Below, piece after piece: positions 9,229-18,278 of a stretch of 64,000 nucleotides of DNA. This stretch comes from Bacteroidales bacterium. GTDB taxonomy: Bacteria > Bacteroidota > Bacteroidia > Bacteroidales > UBA932. A program made the position numbers and the translations under genes. Position 1 is the first letter of the stretch. Each line of letters begins with the position of its first letter. Below the pieces are notes generated by a model. That model searched no databases and had not been told where the DNA came from. It saw nothing but the letters and a program-made list of their open reading frames with translations. Location of the stretch: positions 177,595-241,594 of the forward strand of contig JAGCVS010000010.1 of assembly GCA_017962235.1 (NCBI GenBank). Reading direction: 5' to 3'.

Positions 9229-10167
9229 TTACTGGTAAAGGAAGAAGAGGCTCACGCCCAGCATCGTGACCGCGATGCCTATAATCTCGCGCAGGGATAT
9301 CTTTTTCTTGTTGATAATCACGTCAGGGGCGATAATCAGCACTGGCGTGAGCGCCATCAGGGTGGAGGCGATGCCGGCGTCGGCATACTGCACCGCCATC
9401 AGCGAGAGCGAAACGCCGAATGCCGGCCCAAAGAGGGTGAGCAGGGTGGCGTATGTCATGCCCTTGCGGTCTTTGAGGCCGCTGGCCAGACGGCCCAGTC
9501 CTTTCTGAATCGACAGGAGGATGAAGAAGCCTGCGAAGCCCACTATGGCGCGGATAAGGGTGGAGGCGAACGGCAGCATCACCTGCATGGCGTGGGGCGC
9601 CTCCTGCGGCAGGGCGGCGGCGTAATGCTCCATGCCCACCTTGCTCAGCACCAGCCCGACGCCTTGTCCTATGCCGGCGCCGATTCCCAGCAGGATGCCT
9701 TTCAGTGGCAGTTGCAGTTTCACATGGTGCTCCGCGTCACGGCTCAGGATGGAGATGGCGATTCCGGCCAGGGTCACGGTCATCGCCAGGATGCTTTTCC
9801 AGGTGAGGCTTTCGCCCAGTATAAACCAGCCTGCTATTGCCGCAGCCGGCGGTGCCAGGGTCATCAGCAGCTGCCCGAACCGGGGGCCGATGTGCACGTA
9901 GCAGTTGAACAGGCAAAAGTCGCCGAACACGTATCCTACCAGAGCTGAGAGCGCCAGCCATTGCCACGCCTTGGCATCGGCAAAAGCCGGGTAGGGGTGG
10001 CCGGTGGTTATCCACAGCAGAATCGCCAGAAAGACGGCCGCCAGGGCCAGCCTTATCACATTGGTCACCATAGAGCCTATGCGGCGGCTGGCCTTGTCTG
10101 CAAACCATGCAGAGAAGGTCCAGGAGACCGCCACCAGCAGCGATATGATTTCACCGATGTGATTCAT
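9229..10167 (-). CDS. EamA/DMT-family transporter
   Basis: The 312-residue protein has about ten hydrophobic segments arranged as two five-helix EamA repeats. Loop motifs such as LFNCYVHIGPRFGQLLMTLAP close the first repeat and ADAGIASTLMALTPVLI the second. It is probably a small-metabolite exporter of the inner membrane; the substrate cannot be told from sequence. TATGTTTG on the minus strand (10172-10179) ends only four bases before the ATG, so transcription may begin almost at the start codon. Confidence 0.85.
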   Translation of the reverse strand: MNHIGEIISLLVAVSWTFSAWFADKASRRIGSMVTNVIRLALAAVFLAILLWITTGHPYPAFADAKAWQWLALSALVGYVFGDFCLFNCYVHIGPRFGQLLMTLAPPAAAIAGWFILGESLTWKSILAMTVTLAGIAISILSRDAEHHVKLQLPLKGILLGIGAGIGQGVGLVLSKVGMEHYAAALPQEAPHAMQVMLPFASTLIRAIVGFAGFFILLSIQKGLGRLASGLKDRKGMTYATLLTLFGPAFGVSLSLMAVQYADAGIASTLMALTPVLIIAPDVIINKKKISLREIIGIAVTMLGVSLFFLYQ

Positions 10168-10202
10168 GGTGCAAACATATAAGAATTCCGCGAAATTGTA
10201 CG

Positions 10203-10210
10203 TATCTTTG
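10203..10210 (+). promoter_or_regulatory. -7 box of the YhcH-family gene
   Basis: TATCTTTG fits TAnnTTTG and lies 21 bases before the ATG at 10232. Confidence 0.6.
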
Positions 10211-10231
10211 AATAAATTAAATCAGTGAGTT

Positions 10232-10684
10232 ATGATATTCGACAAGATAGAAAACTTTGCCACCTATTCCGGTATATCTGAGGACCTTCGTCTGGGTCTG
10301 GAATTCCTGAACAACATAGATCCCGCAATAGAGAAGGGGGTACACCACCTCTCGCCCCGTGTGCGCGCCATAGTCTCTGAATACGACACCAAGCCGGAGA
10401 ACGAATACGGCTATGAGACCCATCGCGAATATATTGATATCCAGTTTCTTATCAGCGGCACGGAGAAGATAGCCTCACTGCCGCTGGAATACCTTAAAGA
10501 GACCAAAGCCTATAACCCGGATATCGATGCCGCCTTCTATCAGGAAGATGCCGTCCGTCCACTGGAATCCGTTATCGGCAACGGCTGCTTCGCCGTCTAC
10601 TTCCCTCAGGACGGTCATATGCCCGGCCTCTGCACCTCCGCCCCCGGTCCTGTCAAAAAGGTCGTGGTGAAGGTGAAGTGCTAA
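10232..10684 (+). CDS. YhcH/YjgK/YiaL family protein
   Basis: The 150-residue protein matches the DUF386 cupin-like family. Features include THREYIDIQFLISG in the middle, a run of acidic and histidine residues suited to metal binding, and FPQDGHMPGL near the C-terminus. E. coli relatives (YhcH, EbgC, YiaL) are associated with sugar or sialic-acid catabolism and may act as anomerases. No sugar-catabolic partner is adjacent here. It has its own promoter box and converges with the next gene, four bases between stops. Confidence 0.88.
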   Translation: MIFDKIENFATYSGISEDLRLGLEFLNNIDPAIEKGVHHLSPRVRAIVSEYDTKPENEYGYETHREYIDIQFLISGTEKIASLPLEYLKETKAYNPDIDAAFYQEDAVRPLESVIGNGCFAVYFPQDGHMPGLCTSAPGPVKKVVVKVKC

Positions 10685-10688
10685 CAGG

Positions 10689-11633
10689 TTACATCTTGTG
10701 TCTGCCGGGGAAGAAGCGGGGGATGGATTTGCAGTAGGATTCGTAGGCGGGGTATTTGCCGGAGCTGATTTCTTCTGCGAGGGAGGAGCTGCCCTGGAAG
10801 AGGACTATTAACAGCAGGGCGCCGATGATGCTCCAGTTGAGGATGCCGGTGCCGGCACCAATGGAGAAGATGTAGAAGGCGACCCAGATGCTCTGCTCTG
10901 CGAAGTAGTTAGGGTGGCGGCTGCGGCCCCAGAGGCCGGTGGTGTTGAAGCCTTTGTTGTAGGGTTCGGGGAGTTCTTCCAGTTTCTGGCCGGCCTTGAT
11001 CATGGCCCATTTCTTTGTCTGGAACGCCCACTGCTGTTCGTCTGCAACGGTTTCCCATATTATGAAGAAGAGCATCAGGATTGCGGCAAGGATGTCCACC
11101 CAGCCGAAGGGGGCGCTGGAGCGCATCGCCACAAGGGCGGGGAGGGTGGTCATCAGCACCAGGGCATTCTGATATATCGATATGAAGCCGAGGTCGAACA
11201 GAGCCCACGCCCAGCGCTTTTTGAAAGCGGCGCCGGAGCGCACCACCGCCCATCGGTAGTCTTCAGTGCCTTCCCAGAACTTGATGCTGTAAGCTCCCTT
11301 GCGGGCGAAGTTGTATGTGAGGCGGATGCCCCAGAGGGTGGCCAGGACAGCCATTACCACAAGGCGTGCGTTCATCCCGCCGCGGACTGCGATAATCCAG
11401 GTATATGCGATGGGGAGCAGGCTCCAGAGTTTGTCCATCTGGCTGTTGTTGCCGGTGATTTCTCCCACTATGAAGCAGAAGGCTGCGCTGCAGGCGGCAA
11501 TGATGCCGAGTATCTTGAGAGTGGAAAGCTGGTTGGCGTCAAGTACGGGCCCCACATAGAAGTAGAGTATGGGACATACAATCAGCGAGAGGCCAAGCAG
11601 GATGGCCATCAAGGGGATATTCATCTTTTTCAT
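10689..11633 (-). CDS. DUF1295 / steroid 5-alpha-reductase-like membrane protein
   Basis: The 314-residue protein has about eight membrane helices. The C-terminal half contains the family signature GLWGRSRHPNYFAEQSIW, typical of DUF1295 and steroid 5-alpha-reductase-like enzymes, which reduce or methylate lipid substrates using a cofactor bound near this motif. The bacterial substrate is unknown. A 28-base gap separates it from the next gene upstream in the same direction, so the two membrane proteins may form a pair. Confidence 0.85.
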   Translation of the reverse strand: MKKMNIPLMAILLGLSLIVCPILYFYVGPVLDANQLSTLKILGIIAACSAAFCFIVGEITGNNSQMDKLWSLLPIAYTWIIAVRGGMNARLVVMAVLATLWGIRLTYNFARKGAYSIKFWEGTEDYRWAVVRSGAAFKKRWAWALFDLGFISIYQNALVLMTTLPALVAMRSSAPFGWVDILAAILMLFFIIWETVADEQQWAFQTKKWAMIKAGQKLEELPEPYNKGFNTTGLWGRSRHPNYFAEQSIWVAFYIFSIGAGTGILNWSIIGALLLIVLFQGSSSLAEEISSGKYPAYESYCKSIPRFFPGRHKM

Positions 11634-11661
11634 AATGCCAAAGGTAGTATTTATAACGGAA

Positions 11662-12096
11662 CTACAAACCGGTCTTCATGCTTTTGAGCCAGCGGATCAG
11701 GAATCGGATGCCGGCGGAGAGGAGGCCGGGGCCCAGCCCCAGGTAGAACCAGGCGAAAAAGGGCTGTGGGATGCAGGGGATGTATTTGAGGGTGATGCCC
11801 AGCGTAATCATGAAGGCGATTATCAGATAGCCCTTGAGGCTGAAGGTCTTGTATACGGGCTCCTTTGGCCCCGGGAGGGAGTGGATCCGCTCTGCGTATT
11901 TGCGCACGATGCCGGTGAACATCATATAGAAGCCGGCGAATATCAGCACTGAAAGGGGTATCATCCACCAGAGTTTGCCCGCCGGAGCCTGCAGATAGTT
12001 GACGATGCCCGTTATCGAGATCTTGGTCCCGATGGCGGTCCACATCAGGCCGTTTATGGCCAGCAGATGTATTTTGCGGACTTTGCACATATCCAT
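11662..12096 (-). CDS. Uncharacterised four-helix membrane protein
   Basis: I do not recognise a family. The 144-residue protein (start MDMCKVRKIHLL) has an N-terminal helix, a second around MIPLSVLIFAGFYMMFTGIV, a third near YLIIAFMITLGITLKYIP, and a fourth near FAWFYLGLGPGLLSAGIRF. Between helices two and three is a basic loop. An upstream in-frame ATG exists but would overlap the divergent MATE gene. The protein may function with the DUF1295 protein that follows. Confidence 0.6.
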   Translation of the reverse strand: MDMCKVRKIHLLAINGLMWTAIGTKISITGIVNYLQAPAGKLWWMIPLSVLIFAGFYMMFTGIVRKYAERIHSLPGPKEPVYKTFSLKGYLIIAFMITLGITLKYIPCIPQPFFAWFYLGLGPGLLSAGIRFLIRWLKSMKTGL

Positions 12097-12117
12097 ACAA
12101 AGATAGCTAAAAGTCGC

Positions 12118-12125
12118 TACATTTG
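12118..12125 (+). promoter_or_regulatory. MATE gene -7 box
   Basis: TACATTTG fits TAnnTTTG and ends eight bases before the MATE ATG, leaving almost no leader. Confidence 0.5.
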
Positions 12126-12133
12126 CGCCTCCC

Positions 12134-13465
12134 ATGAAAGTAGCACTGGACGGACATTACGGATACCGGCGGCTGGTAATATCGTCGCTTCCCAGCATCG
12201 GCATGATGCTGGTGGGGAGCATATACAGCGTGGTGGACGGCCTGTTCGTCTCAAATGTGGTGGGCACTACCGCCTTTGCGGCGCTGAACGTGATATGGCC
12301 GGCGGTGATGCTTGTGGGCGCCCTGGGACTCATGGTGGGCACCGGCGGATCCGCCCTTATCGGCAAGACGATGGGCGAAGGCGACCGCGAACAGGCCTCG
12401 GAAATCTTCAGCATGCTTATCAAGTTCATCATCGTTCTGTCTGTGGTTTTCATGGTGCCGATGCTGCTGCTTATGGAGCCGCTTGCGCGGGCGCTGGGGG
12501 CAGAGGGGGAGATGGTGCGCCAGTGCGTCATCTACGGCAGTATCTGCACGTTGGGCCTGCCGGCATTCATGCTGCAGATGGCCTTCCAGTCGTTCTACAT
12601 GACGGCGGAGAAGCCGCATCTGGGCACTATGATGTCGGTGGTGTGCGCCGTGACCAACATGGCCCTGGACGCGCTGTTCATACTGGTGTTCCGATGGGGG
12701 CTGGCGGGTGCCGCGGCCGCCTCTATGCTGGCATGCTGCGTGGGCGGCGGCTTCCCGCTCTGGTACTTCTCCAGCAAAAAGAACGACAGTTCCCTGAGGC
12801 TGACCCGCTCGCGTCTGGAGCGCGCCCCGATACTGAAGACCTGCTCCAACGGCCTCTCCGAATACGTGGGCAACATCTCCTTCAACGTGCTGGCGATCTG
12901 CTATAACCTGCAGCTGCTCAGGATGATGGGAGAGAACGGCGTGGCGGCGTATTCCGTGCTGCTATATTACAGCTACATATTTGCGGCGGTGTTCTTTGGA
13001 TACAACATCACCGTAACGCCGGTTATCGGCTTCAACTACGGGGCCGGGGACAAGAAGGAGCTGAAGAGTTTGCTCCGTCATTCCTGGACTCTGCTGCTGG
13101 CGCTTGGCATTTTGATAACGCTGGTTTCCGAACTTTCTGCCGGTTCAGTTGCGCGGCTTTTTGTGGGCTACGATGCGGAACTTACGGCGCTCACGGTACG
13201 TGCCCTCAGAATCTCCATGGCCAGCTTTGTGATGGTGGGTGTGAACCTGTTTGTATCGGCCTGGTTCACCGGCCTGGGTAACGGTAAAGTGTCTGCTGCA
13301 TTGGCCTTTATCCGTAATCTGGTGCTGGAGCTGGGGTTCGTGTTCCTGCTGCCTGCCATCTTTGGCCCGGACGGAATATGGCAGGCCGTAAATGCCGCTG
13401 AAGTGTGCTGTCTGGCGCTCAGCGTAATTCTTATATTGAGATACCGCAAACGTTACGGTTATTGA
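12134..13465 (+). CDS. MATE-family efflux transporter
   Basis: The 443-residue protein has twelve hydrophobic segments in two six-helix bundles. Typical features are PSIGMMLVGSIYSVVDGLFVS in helix 1 and GGSALIGKTMGEGDREQA after helix 2. MATE pumps export drugs or cationic metabolites driven by H+ or Na+ gradients across the inner membrane. The substrate cannot be told. The gene is complete and of usual length, and it is followed after 53 bases by dtd, which has a promoter of its own. Confidence 0.92.
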   Translation: MKVALDGHYGYRRLVISSLPSIGMMLVGSIYSVVDGLFVSNVVGTTAFAALNVIWPAVMLVGALGLMVGTGGSALIGKTMGEGDREQASEIFSMLIKFIIVLSVVFMVPMLLLMEPLARALGAEGEMVRQCVIYGSICTLGLPAFMLQMAFQSFYMTAEKPHLGTMMSVVCAVTNMALDALFILVFRWGLAGAAAASMLACCVGGGFPLWYFSSKKNDSSLRLTRSRLERAPILKTCSNGLSEYVGNISFNVLAICYNLQLLRMMGENGVAAYSVLLYYSYIFAAVFFGYNITVTPVIGFNYGAGDKKELKSLLRHSWTLLLALGILITLVSELSAGSVARLFVGYDAELTALTVRALRISMASFVMVGVNLFVSAWFTGLGNGKVSAALAFIRNLVLELGFVFLLPAIFGPDGIWQAVNAAEVCCLALSVILILRYRKRYGY

Positions 13466-13488
13466 TTTCAATTTTCCCCGCATTTGGT

Positions 13489-13496
13489 TATCTTTG
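13489..13496 (+). promoter_or_regulatory. dtd operon -7 box
   Basis: TATCTTTG fits TAnnTTTG and lies 22 bases upstream of the dtd ATG. It is the last clear promoter box I see before the ten-gene run that ends with carB. Confidence 0.6.
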
Positions 13497-13518
13497 CTTG
13501 GATAATAAGACATTCACT

Positions 13519-13968
13519 ATGCGGGTCGTTATACAACGTGTTTCAAGGGCGTCGGTTACCATTGGCGGCGAGGTTAGGGCGGCCATCGGGCGCGGCCTTC
13601 TGGTGCTGCTGGGCGTGGGTCACGACGACGGTGACGATGACATCGACTATCTGGTTAAGAAGACGGCGGCGCTGCGCATCTTTGACGACGAGGCGGGGGT
13701 TATGAACCGCAGCGTGGTGGATGCCGGCGGCGACATAATCGTTGTAAGTCAGTTTACGCTGATGGCCTCTACCAAGAAGGGCAACCGTCCTTCATATATC
13801 GCCGCCGCGGGGCATGAGACGGCCATCCCTCTTTACGAGGAGTTTTGCCGTCGGATGTCGGAAGCCATCGGCCGGCCTGTGGGCACCGGTGAGTTTGGCG
13901 CCGACATGAAGGTGGAGCTGATTAACGACGGCCCGGTTACAATCTGCATCGATTCTAAAAACAGATAA
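13519..13968 (+). CDS. dtd: D-aminoacyl-tRNA deacylase
   Basis: This enzyme hydrolyses D-amino acids (and glycine) mischarged on tRNA. The 149-residue protein is of exact family length, starts MRVVIQRVSRASVTIGGEV, and contains both active-site motifs: SQFTLMA near residue 80, and NDGPVT near the C-terminus with the Gly-cisPro that excludes L-amino acids. The chosen ATG gives the canonical start; the frame is open further upstream inside the MATE gene. It lies three bases before the AlkD-like gene. Confidence 0.97.
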   Translation: MRVVIQRVSRASVTIGGEVRAAIGRGLLVLLGVGHDDGDDDIDYLVKKTAALRIFDDEAGVMNRSVVDAGGDIIVVSQFTLMASTKKGNRPSYIAAAGHETAIPLYEEFCRRMSEAIGRPVGTGEFGADMKVELINDGPVTICIDSKNR

Positions 13969-13971
13969 CCC

Positions 13972-14676
13972 ATGAACGTCCTGCTAAAAGAGATGATGGC
14001 AAGTGCCGACCCTTCGCAGGTGGAGGGGCTGTCGCGGTTTTTCAAGACGGGGCCGGGGCAGTACGGAGAGGGGGACAAGTTCCTGGGTATCAAGGTGCCG
14101 GTGACACGGGAAGTGGTTAAACGGACGTGGCGCGAGGTGACCCCGGAGGCGCTTGAAGAGTGCATCTGCAGCGAATATCACGAGGTGCGTCTCGCTGCTC
14201 TGCTGGCCCTGGTTGAGGTATTCTCGCACGCGAAAAAGGAGCCGGAGAGGCAGCGTTGGTGCGTGGAGTTCTACCTCTCGCACACACAGTACATCAACAA
14301 CTGGGACCTGGTGGATCTGAGCTGCTATCCGCTGCTGGGCGTCTGGCTGCTGGACAAGGAGCGCACCCTGCTGTACGATTTGGCGCGCAGCGGAAAGACG
14401 ATATGGGAGAAGCGCATCGGGATGGTGAGCACAATGACCTTTATACGGCACGGAGAGACGGCGGACACCTATGCGATTGCAGACATACTGCTGCATCACC
14501 CGCACAATCTGATTCAGAAGGCGGTGGGCTGGCTGCTGCGGGAGGCGGGCAAACGGAACGAGGCGGAACTGAAGGCATGGCTGCAGCCGCGCTATAAGAC
14601 GATGCCCCGCACCATGCTGCGCTATGCGATAGAAAAGTTTTCTGAAGAGGACCGGCAGCGATATCTTCTTAAGTGA
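13972..14676 (+). CDS. DNA alkylation repair protein, AlkD-like
   Basis: The 234-residue protein is built of HEAT-like helical repeats and contains the AlkD-family stretches VPVTREVVKRTWRE, INNWDLVDLSCYPLLGVWLL and WEKRIGMVSTMTFIRHG. AlkD glycosylases remove bulky N3- and N7-alkylated bases without base flipping. The Trp and Asp in NNWDLVD correspond to conserved catalytic-cleft positions in the family as I recall it. It is three bases downstream of dtd and six bases upstream of the GH13 gene, so it is probably cotranscribed with both. Confidence 0.9.
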   Translation: MNVLLKEMMASADPSQVEGLSRFFKTGPGQYGEGDKFLGIKVPVTREVVKRTWREVTPEALEECICSEYHEVRLAALLALVEVFSHAKKEPERQRWCVEFYLSHTQYINNWDLVDLSCYPLLGVWLLDKERTLLYDLARSGKTIWEKRIGMVSTMTFIRHGETADTYAIADILLHHPHNLIQKAVGWLLREAGKRNEAELKAWLQPRYKTMPRTMLRYAIEKFSEEDRQRYLLK

Positions 14677-14682
14677 CAGACT

Positions 14683-16140
14683 ATGGAGGGAAAATTCATA
14701 ATATACCAGATGCTGCCCAGGATTTTCGGGCAGAGGGATTGGGTGCCGGGCGGCACTTACCAGCGCAACGGCAGCGGCAAGTTCAACGACATCACGGAGG
14801 ATGTGCTCTCCGGGCTGCGCGACGATTTGCACATTAGTGCGGTGTGGTATACCGGCGTGATTGCGCACGCCACCAAGACGGTGTTTGAAGGCATCGAGCC
14901 TTGCCATCCCGATTTGGTGAAGGGAGAGGCGGGGAGTCCGTATGCCATTACAGACTATTTTGACGTGACGGCGGAACTGGCCTCAACGCCAGCAAAGCGA
15001 ATGCAAGAGTTCGAGGCCCTGGTGGCCCGCACCCATGCCGCCGGTCTCAAGGTCATCATAGACTTTGTTCCCAACCACGTGTTCCGTCAGTATCAGAAAC
15101 CTTTCTCCAAGATAAACTTCTATACCCTTTACGGCCAGTCGCTCAAGCTCCCGATAGAGACCGACTACCGCGAGAGTCCCGCGCTGGGCACCGGCAACTG
15201 TCCCGGCAGCGCAGAGCCCTCCAGAAACGACTGGTACGACACCGTAAAGCTGAACTACGACAACAAATACACCTGGAACATAATGCTGGACGTGCTCCAG
15301 TTCTGGGCTTCCAAGGGAGTGGACGGCTTCCGCTGCGACATGGTGGAGCTGGTGCCCGCCGACTTCTTCCGCTGGGCAACGGCGCAGATGCGTCACAAGT
15401 ACCCCGGCATAGTCTTTATCGCGGAGGTCTACGACAAGGGCAACTACCGCCGTTATGCCGATGCCGGCTTCGATTATCTGTACGACAAGACCGGCTTCTA
15501 CAACGCCCTGCGCGAGATATGCGCCGGCAACCGGCCCGCATACTGGCTCACGGGCGAATGGCAGTTTTTGGGCGATTTGCAGCCGCATATGCTCAACTTC
15601 CTGGAGAATCACGACGAGCAGCGCATCGGCAGCGACTTTTTCCTTGGTAGCGGCCGCAAGGCGCTGGCGCCGCTGGCGGTGTCCATGCTGTTCAACACCG
15701 CCCCGTTCATGATTTACTTTGGGCAGGAATACGGCGAGCGCGGCATGCTGCAGGAGGGCTACAGCGGGCTGGATGGCCGCACCTCCATATACGATTACTG
15801 CTCCCTTAGCGGAGAACGGGACGAATGGCTGTACAAGCGCTACAAGCAACTGACGGCCCTTGCCTCAGACCCTGTGTTCGCACAGGGCAGGACATACGAC
15901 CTGATGTGGCTGAACCCCGCCAGCGAACACTTTGACCCCGGAAAGCAGTTCGCCTTCCTGAGAGCCCACGAAGGGCGCGGAGCTCTGGTTGTGGCCAACT
16001 TTGGCGACACCCCGGCCGACATCAAGCTGAATATCTGCGACGACGCCTTCAGCTACCTGGGCATCCCCAGGTGCGACAGCTTCTTTGAAACGATACACAT
16101 TGAGCCGCACGACGGCACCATTCTAATGACCGACAGATGA
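14683..16140 (+). CDS. GH13 alpha-amylase-family glycoside hydrolase
   Basis: The 485-residue protein has the GH13 conserved regions in order: DFVPNH (127-132), the nucleophile D219 in GFRCDMVE, the acid/base E248 in FIAEVY, and the transition-state stabiliser D311 in ENHDEQR. It therefore should cleave or transfer alpha-glucosidic bonds. No signal peptide is seen, so it is probably cytoplasmic and acts on imported maltooligosaccharides or glycogen. The catalytic (beta/alpha)8 barrel is followed by a short C-terminal beta domain. Its stop overlaps the first GH36 start by four bases (ATGA), which implies coupling. Confidence 0.9.
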   Translation: MEGKFIIYQMLPRIFGQRDWVPGGTYQRNGSGKFNDITEDVLSGLRDDLHISAVWYTGVIAHATKTVFEGIEPCHPDLVKGEAGSPYAITDYFDVTAELASTPAKRMQEFEALVARTHAAGLKVIIDFVPNHVFRQYQKPFSKINFYTLYGQSLKLPIETDYRESPALGTGNCPGSAEPSRNDWYDTVKLNYDNKYTWNIMLDVLQFWASKGVDGFRCDMVELVPADFFRWATAQMRHKYPGIVFIAEVYDKGNYRRYADAGFDYLYDKTGFYNALREICAGNRPAYWLTGEWQFLGDLQPHMLNFLENHDEQRIGSDFFLGSGRKALAPLAVSMLFNTAPFMIYFGQEYGERGMLQEGYSGLDGRTSIYDYCSLSGERDEWLYKRYKQLTALASDPVFAQGRTYDLMWLNPASEHFDPGKQFAFLRAHEGRGALVVANFGDTPADIKLNICDDAFSYLGIPRCDSFFETIHIEPHDGTILMTDR

Positions 16141-18278
16141 AACGACTGCTCACAATCCTGACCGCCTTATGCCTGCTGGCGGCATCACAGCCGGCTGCTG
16201 CCCGGGCTACCCTGAACCGAAAGGGTACTGACAACCCAGACAAGTGGATAACCGCCACCTTTGGCCGGAACGTGGTCCTGCCGTTCTCTTTCAAGCTGGA
16301 CGGAGTTCCCAGCGAGAAGTTTATCCGCAGCTGGAAATACAGCTGCAGCAAAGTCACGGCCCCGGAAGATAATGCGGTGCAGTACAGCATCGTTTATAAG
16401 GACCCAAAGAGCGGCCTCAGGGTAAAGGTCGCCGTTACCGGCTACACCGACACCGGCGCCTTTGAATGGGTGATGCGGTTTGCAAACGAGGGCGGCGCCC
16501 CCACCGGCCGTATAAGCGAAGTGAAGACAGCCGATTTCGTCCTCAGAGAGAAAGGGGCTTCCAAGTTCTTGCTGCGCCGCTGTCGCGGCAGCAACGCCGA
16601 CATCCACGACTTTGAGGTGGTGGAAGAGCCGCTGGGAGAGGGTCAGACGGTGAATCTCGCCACCCGCGGCGGTCGCAGCTCCGACATAATCTCTCTGCCG
16701 TTCTTCAACCTTACGGCAGAGGGGGCGGGCTGCGGTGCGGTATATTCCATCGGCTGGACCGGCAACTGGCGCGCCGATTTCACCGGCGGCCGCGAGACCT
16801 GCGTGGTGGAGAGCGGCCTGAAAGATGCCGATTTCTATCTGAAGCCGGGCGAGGATGTCCGCACGCCGCTCGCATCGGTACTGTTCTGGAAGGGCGAGGA
16901 TATGATGACGGGGCACAATGCCTTCCGCCGCCACATGATGGCGCACCACAGCCACAAGGTGGAGGGCAGGCCGTGGACTCCGCTCTGCGCGGGTCTGGAT
17001 TATGGTGACCCCGCTCCCTGCAACGAGTATACCTGTCTTACAGACCTTCTGGCGCGCGGTATAGTGCTGCGCCACAAGCAGCTGGACATCATGCCGGAGG
17101 TCTTCTGGCTGGACGCGGGGTGGTACGAGCCTCCCACCGGGCCGGTGTTCAGCGGGCAGTTCGGCTGGCCTGCCGTGGGCACCTGGGTGGTGGACCGCGA
17201 GCGCTATCCCGACGGATTCATCAATATGACCAACCTGATGCACAGCTACGGCGCCCAGTTCATGGTTTGGTTCGAGCCGGAGCGCGTCACGCTGGGCAGC
17301 AAGTTTGCCACAGAGCATCCGGAGTATATGCTGCGGCTGAATCTGAATGACCTTTCCGTGGTGAAAGAAGTCTACAAGCTTTCCGACAGCCTTACAGAGG
17401 ATATGATTGAGGCCTACCGGCTCCGCATCCCGGAGCGGGAGCGTATGGTGTTCAACTTGGCCGACGACAAGGCCCGGGAATATCTCTGCAAGTACATCGG
17501 CGACCTGATGGAGGCGAACGGAATAGACCACTACCGTCAGGATTTCAACCTCGATTTTGTGGATCTGTACTGGGCTGTTGCCGACGGCGAAGGCCGCCGC
17601 GGCGTGACCGAGATGAAATACATAGAGGGTCTCTACAAATACTGGGACTACCTTTTGAACCGCTTCCCCGGCCTTAGGATAGACAACTGCTCTTCCGGAG
17701 GCCGCCGCTTCGATCTGGAGACCGCCTCCCGTGCCGTACCGCTGTGGCGCACCGACTATGGCTACGGAGAACCCACTGGCTATCAGTGCCAGACCTATGG
17801 CCTGCACTTCTTCCTGCCTCAGAACGGTACTGCCTGCTACAACACCGATTTCTACACCGCCCGCAGCGGTTATTCCAGCGCCATGGTGGCCCACATCCCG
17901 GTGCTGCAGCCCGGCTACGACGCCGCGGCCATCCGCCGAGTATACGATGAGTTCAAGCAGGTGCGCGAGTACTTCCTGAAAGACTACTATCCACTAAGCG
18001 GAGTGGGCGATGTGACTGCCGGCGACATCTGGATGGCATATCAGCTGGATGACCCCGACACCCGCACCGGTTATGTGTTCGGCTTCCGCCGAATCAACTG
18101 CCCGCAGGAGACATTTACCGCGGACCTGTACAACATAGACCCCGCCGCCCGCTACCTGCTGGTTAACTGCAACACCGGCGACCGGCTGGACGTGATGGGC
18201 GCCGACCTGGCCAAGGGATTTACAATGACGGTGGATGAGACCCCCGGCTCAATACTGTACCGATATGAGAAGAATTAA
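16137..18278 (+). CDS. GH36-type alpha-galactosidase, copy A
   Basis: The 713-residue protein has a cleavable-type signal peptide (hydrophobic run, SQPAAARA near residue 23), an N-terminal beta-rich domain, and a GH36/GH27-like barrel. Active-site motifs are WLDAGW (324-329), WFEPERV (378-384), the nucleophile D469 in YRQDFN, DNCSSGGRR (516-524), and the acid/base D540 in WRTDY. It should release terminal alpha-galactose in the periplasm or at the cell surface. Compared with copy B it has an insertion of about 33 residues around 402-437. It overlaps the GH13 gene at the 5' end and copy B by 14 bases at the 3' end. Confidence 0.9.
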   Translation: MKRLLTILTALCLLAASQPAAARATLNRKGTDNPDKWITATFGRNVVLPFSFKLDGVPSEKFIRSWKYSCSKVTAPEDNAVQYSIVYKDPKSGLRVKVAVTGYTDTGAFEWVMRFANEGGAPTGRISEVKTADFVLREKGASKFLLRRCRGSNADIHDFEVVEEPLGEGQTVNLATRGGRSSDIISLPFFNLTAEGAGCGAVYSIGWTGNWRADFTGGRETCVVESGLKDADFYLKPGEDVRTPLASVLFWKGEDMMTGHNAFRRHMMAHHSHKVEGRPWTPLCAGLDYGDPAPCNEYTCLTDLLARGIVLRHKQLDIMPEVFWLDAGWYEPPTGPVFSGQFGWPAVGTWVVDRERYPDGFINMTNLMHSYGAQFMVWFEPERVTLGSKFATEHPEYMLRLNLNDLSVVKEVYKLSDSLTEDMIEAYRLRIPERERMVFNLADDKAREYLCKYIGDLMEANGIDHYRQDFNLDFVDLYWAVADGEGRRGVTEMKYIEGLYKYWDYLLNRFPGLRIDNCSSGGRRFDLETASRAVPLWRTDYGYGEPTGYQCQTYGLHFFLPQNGTACYNTDFYTARSGYSSAMVAHIPVLQPGYDAAAIRRVYDEFKQVREYFLKDYYPLSGVGDVTAGDIWMAYQLDDPDTRTGYVFGFRRINCPQETFTADLYNIDPAARYLLVNCNTGDRLDVMGADLAKGFTMTVDETPGSILYRYEKN

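Noticed and set aside
16185..17894. A 569-codon open frame antisense to GH36 copy A
   Set aside because: Mirror of a gene with clear GH36 motifs; the reverse translation is compositionally odd.
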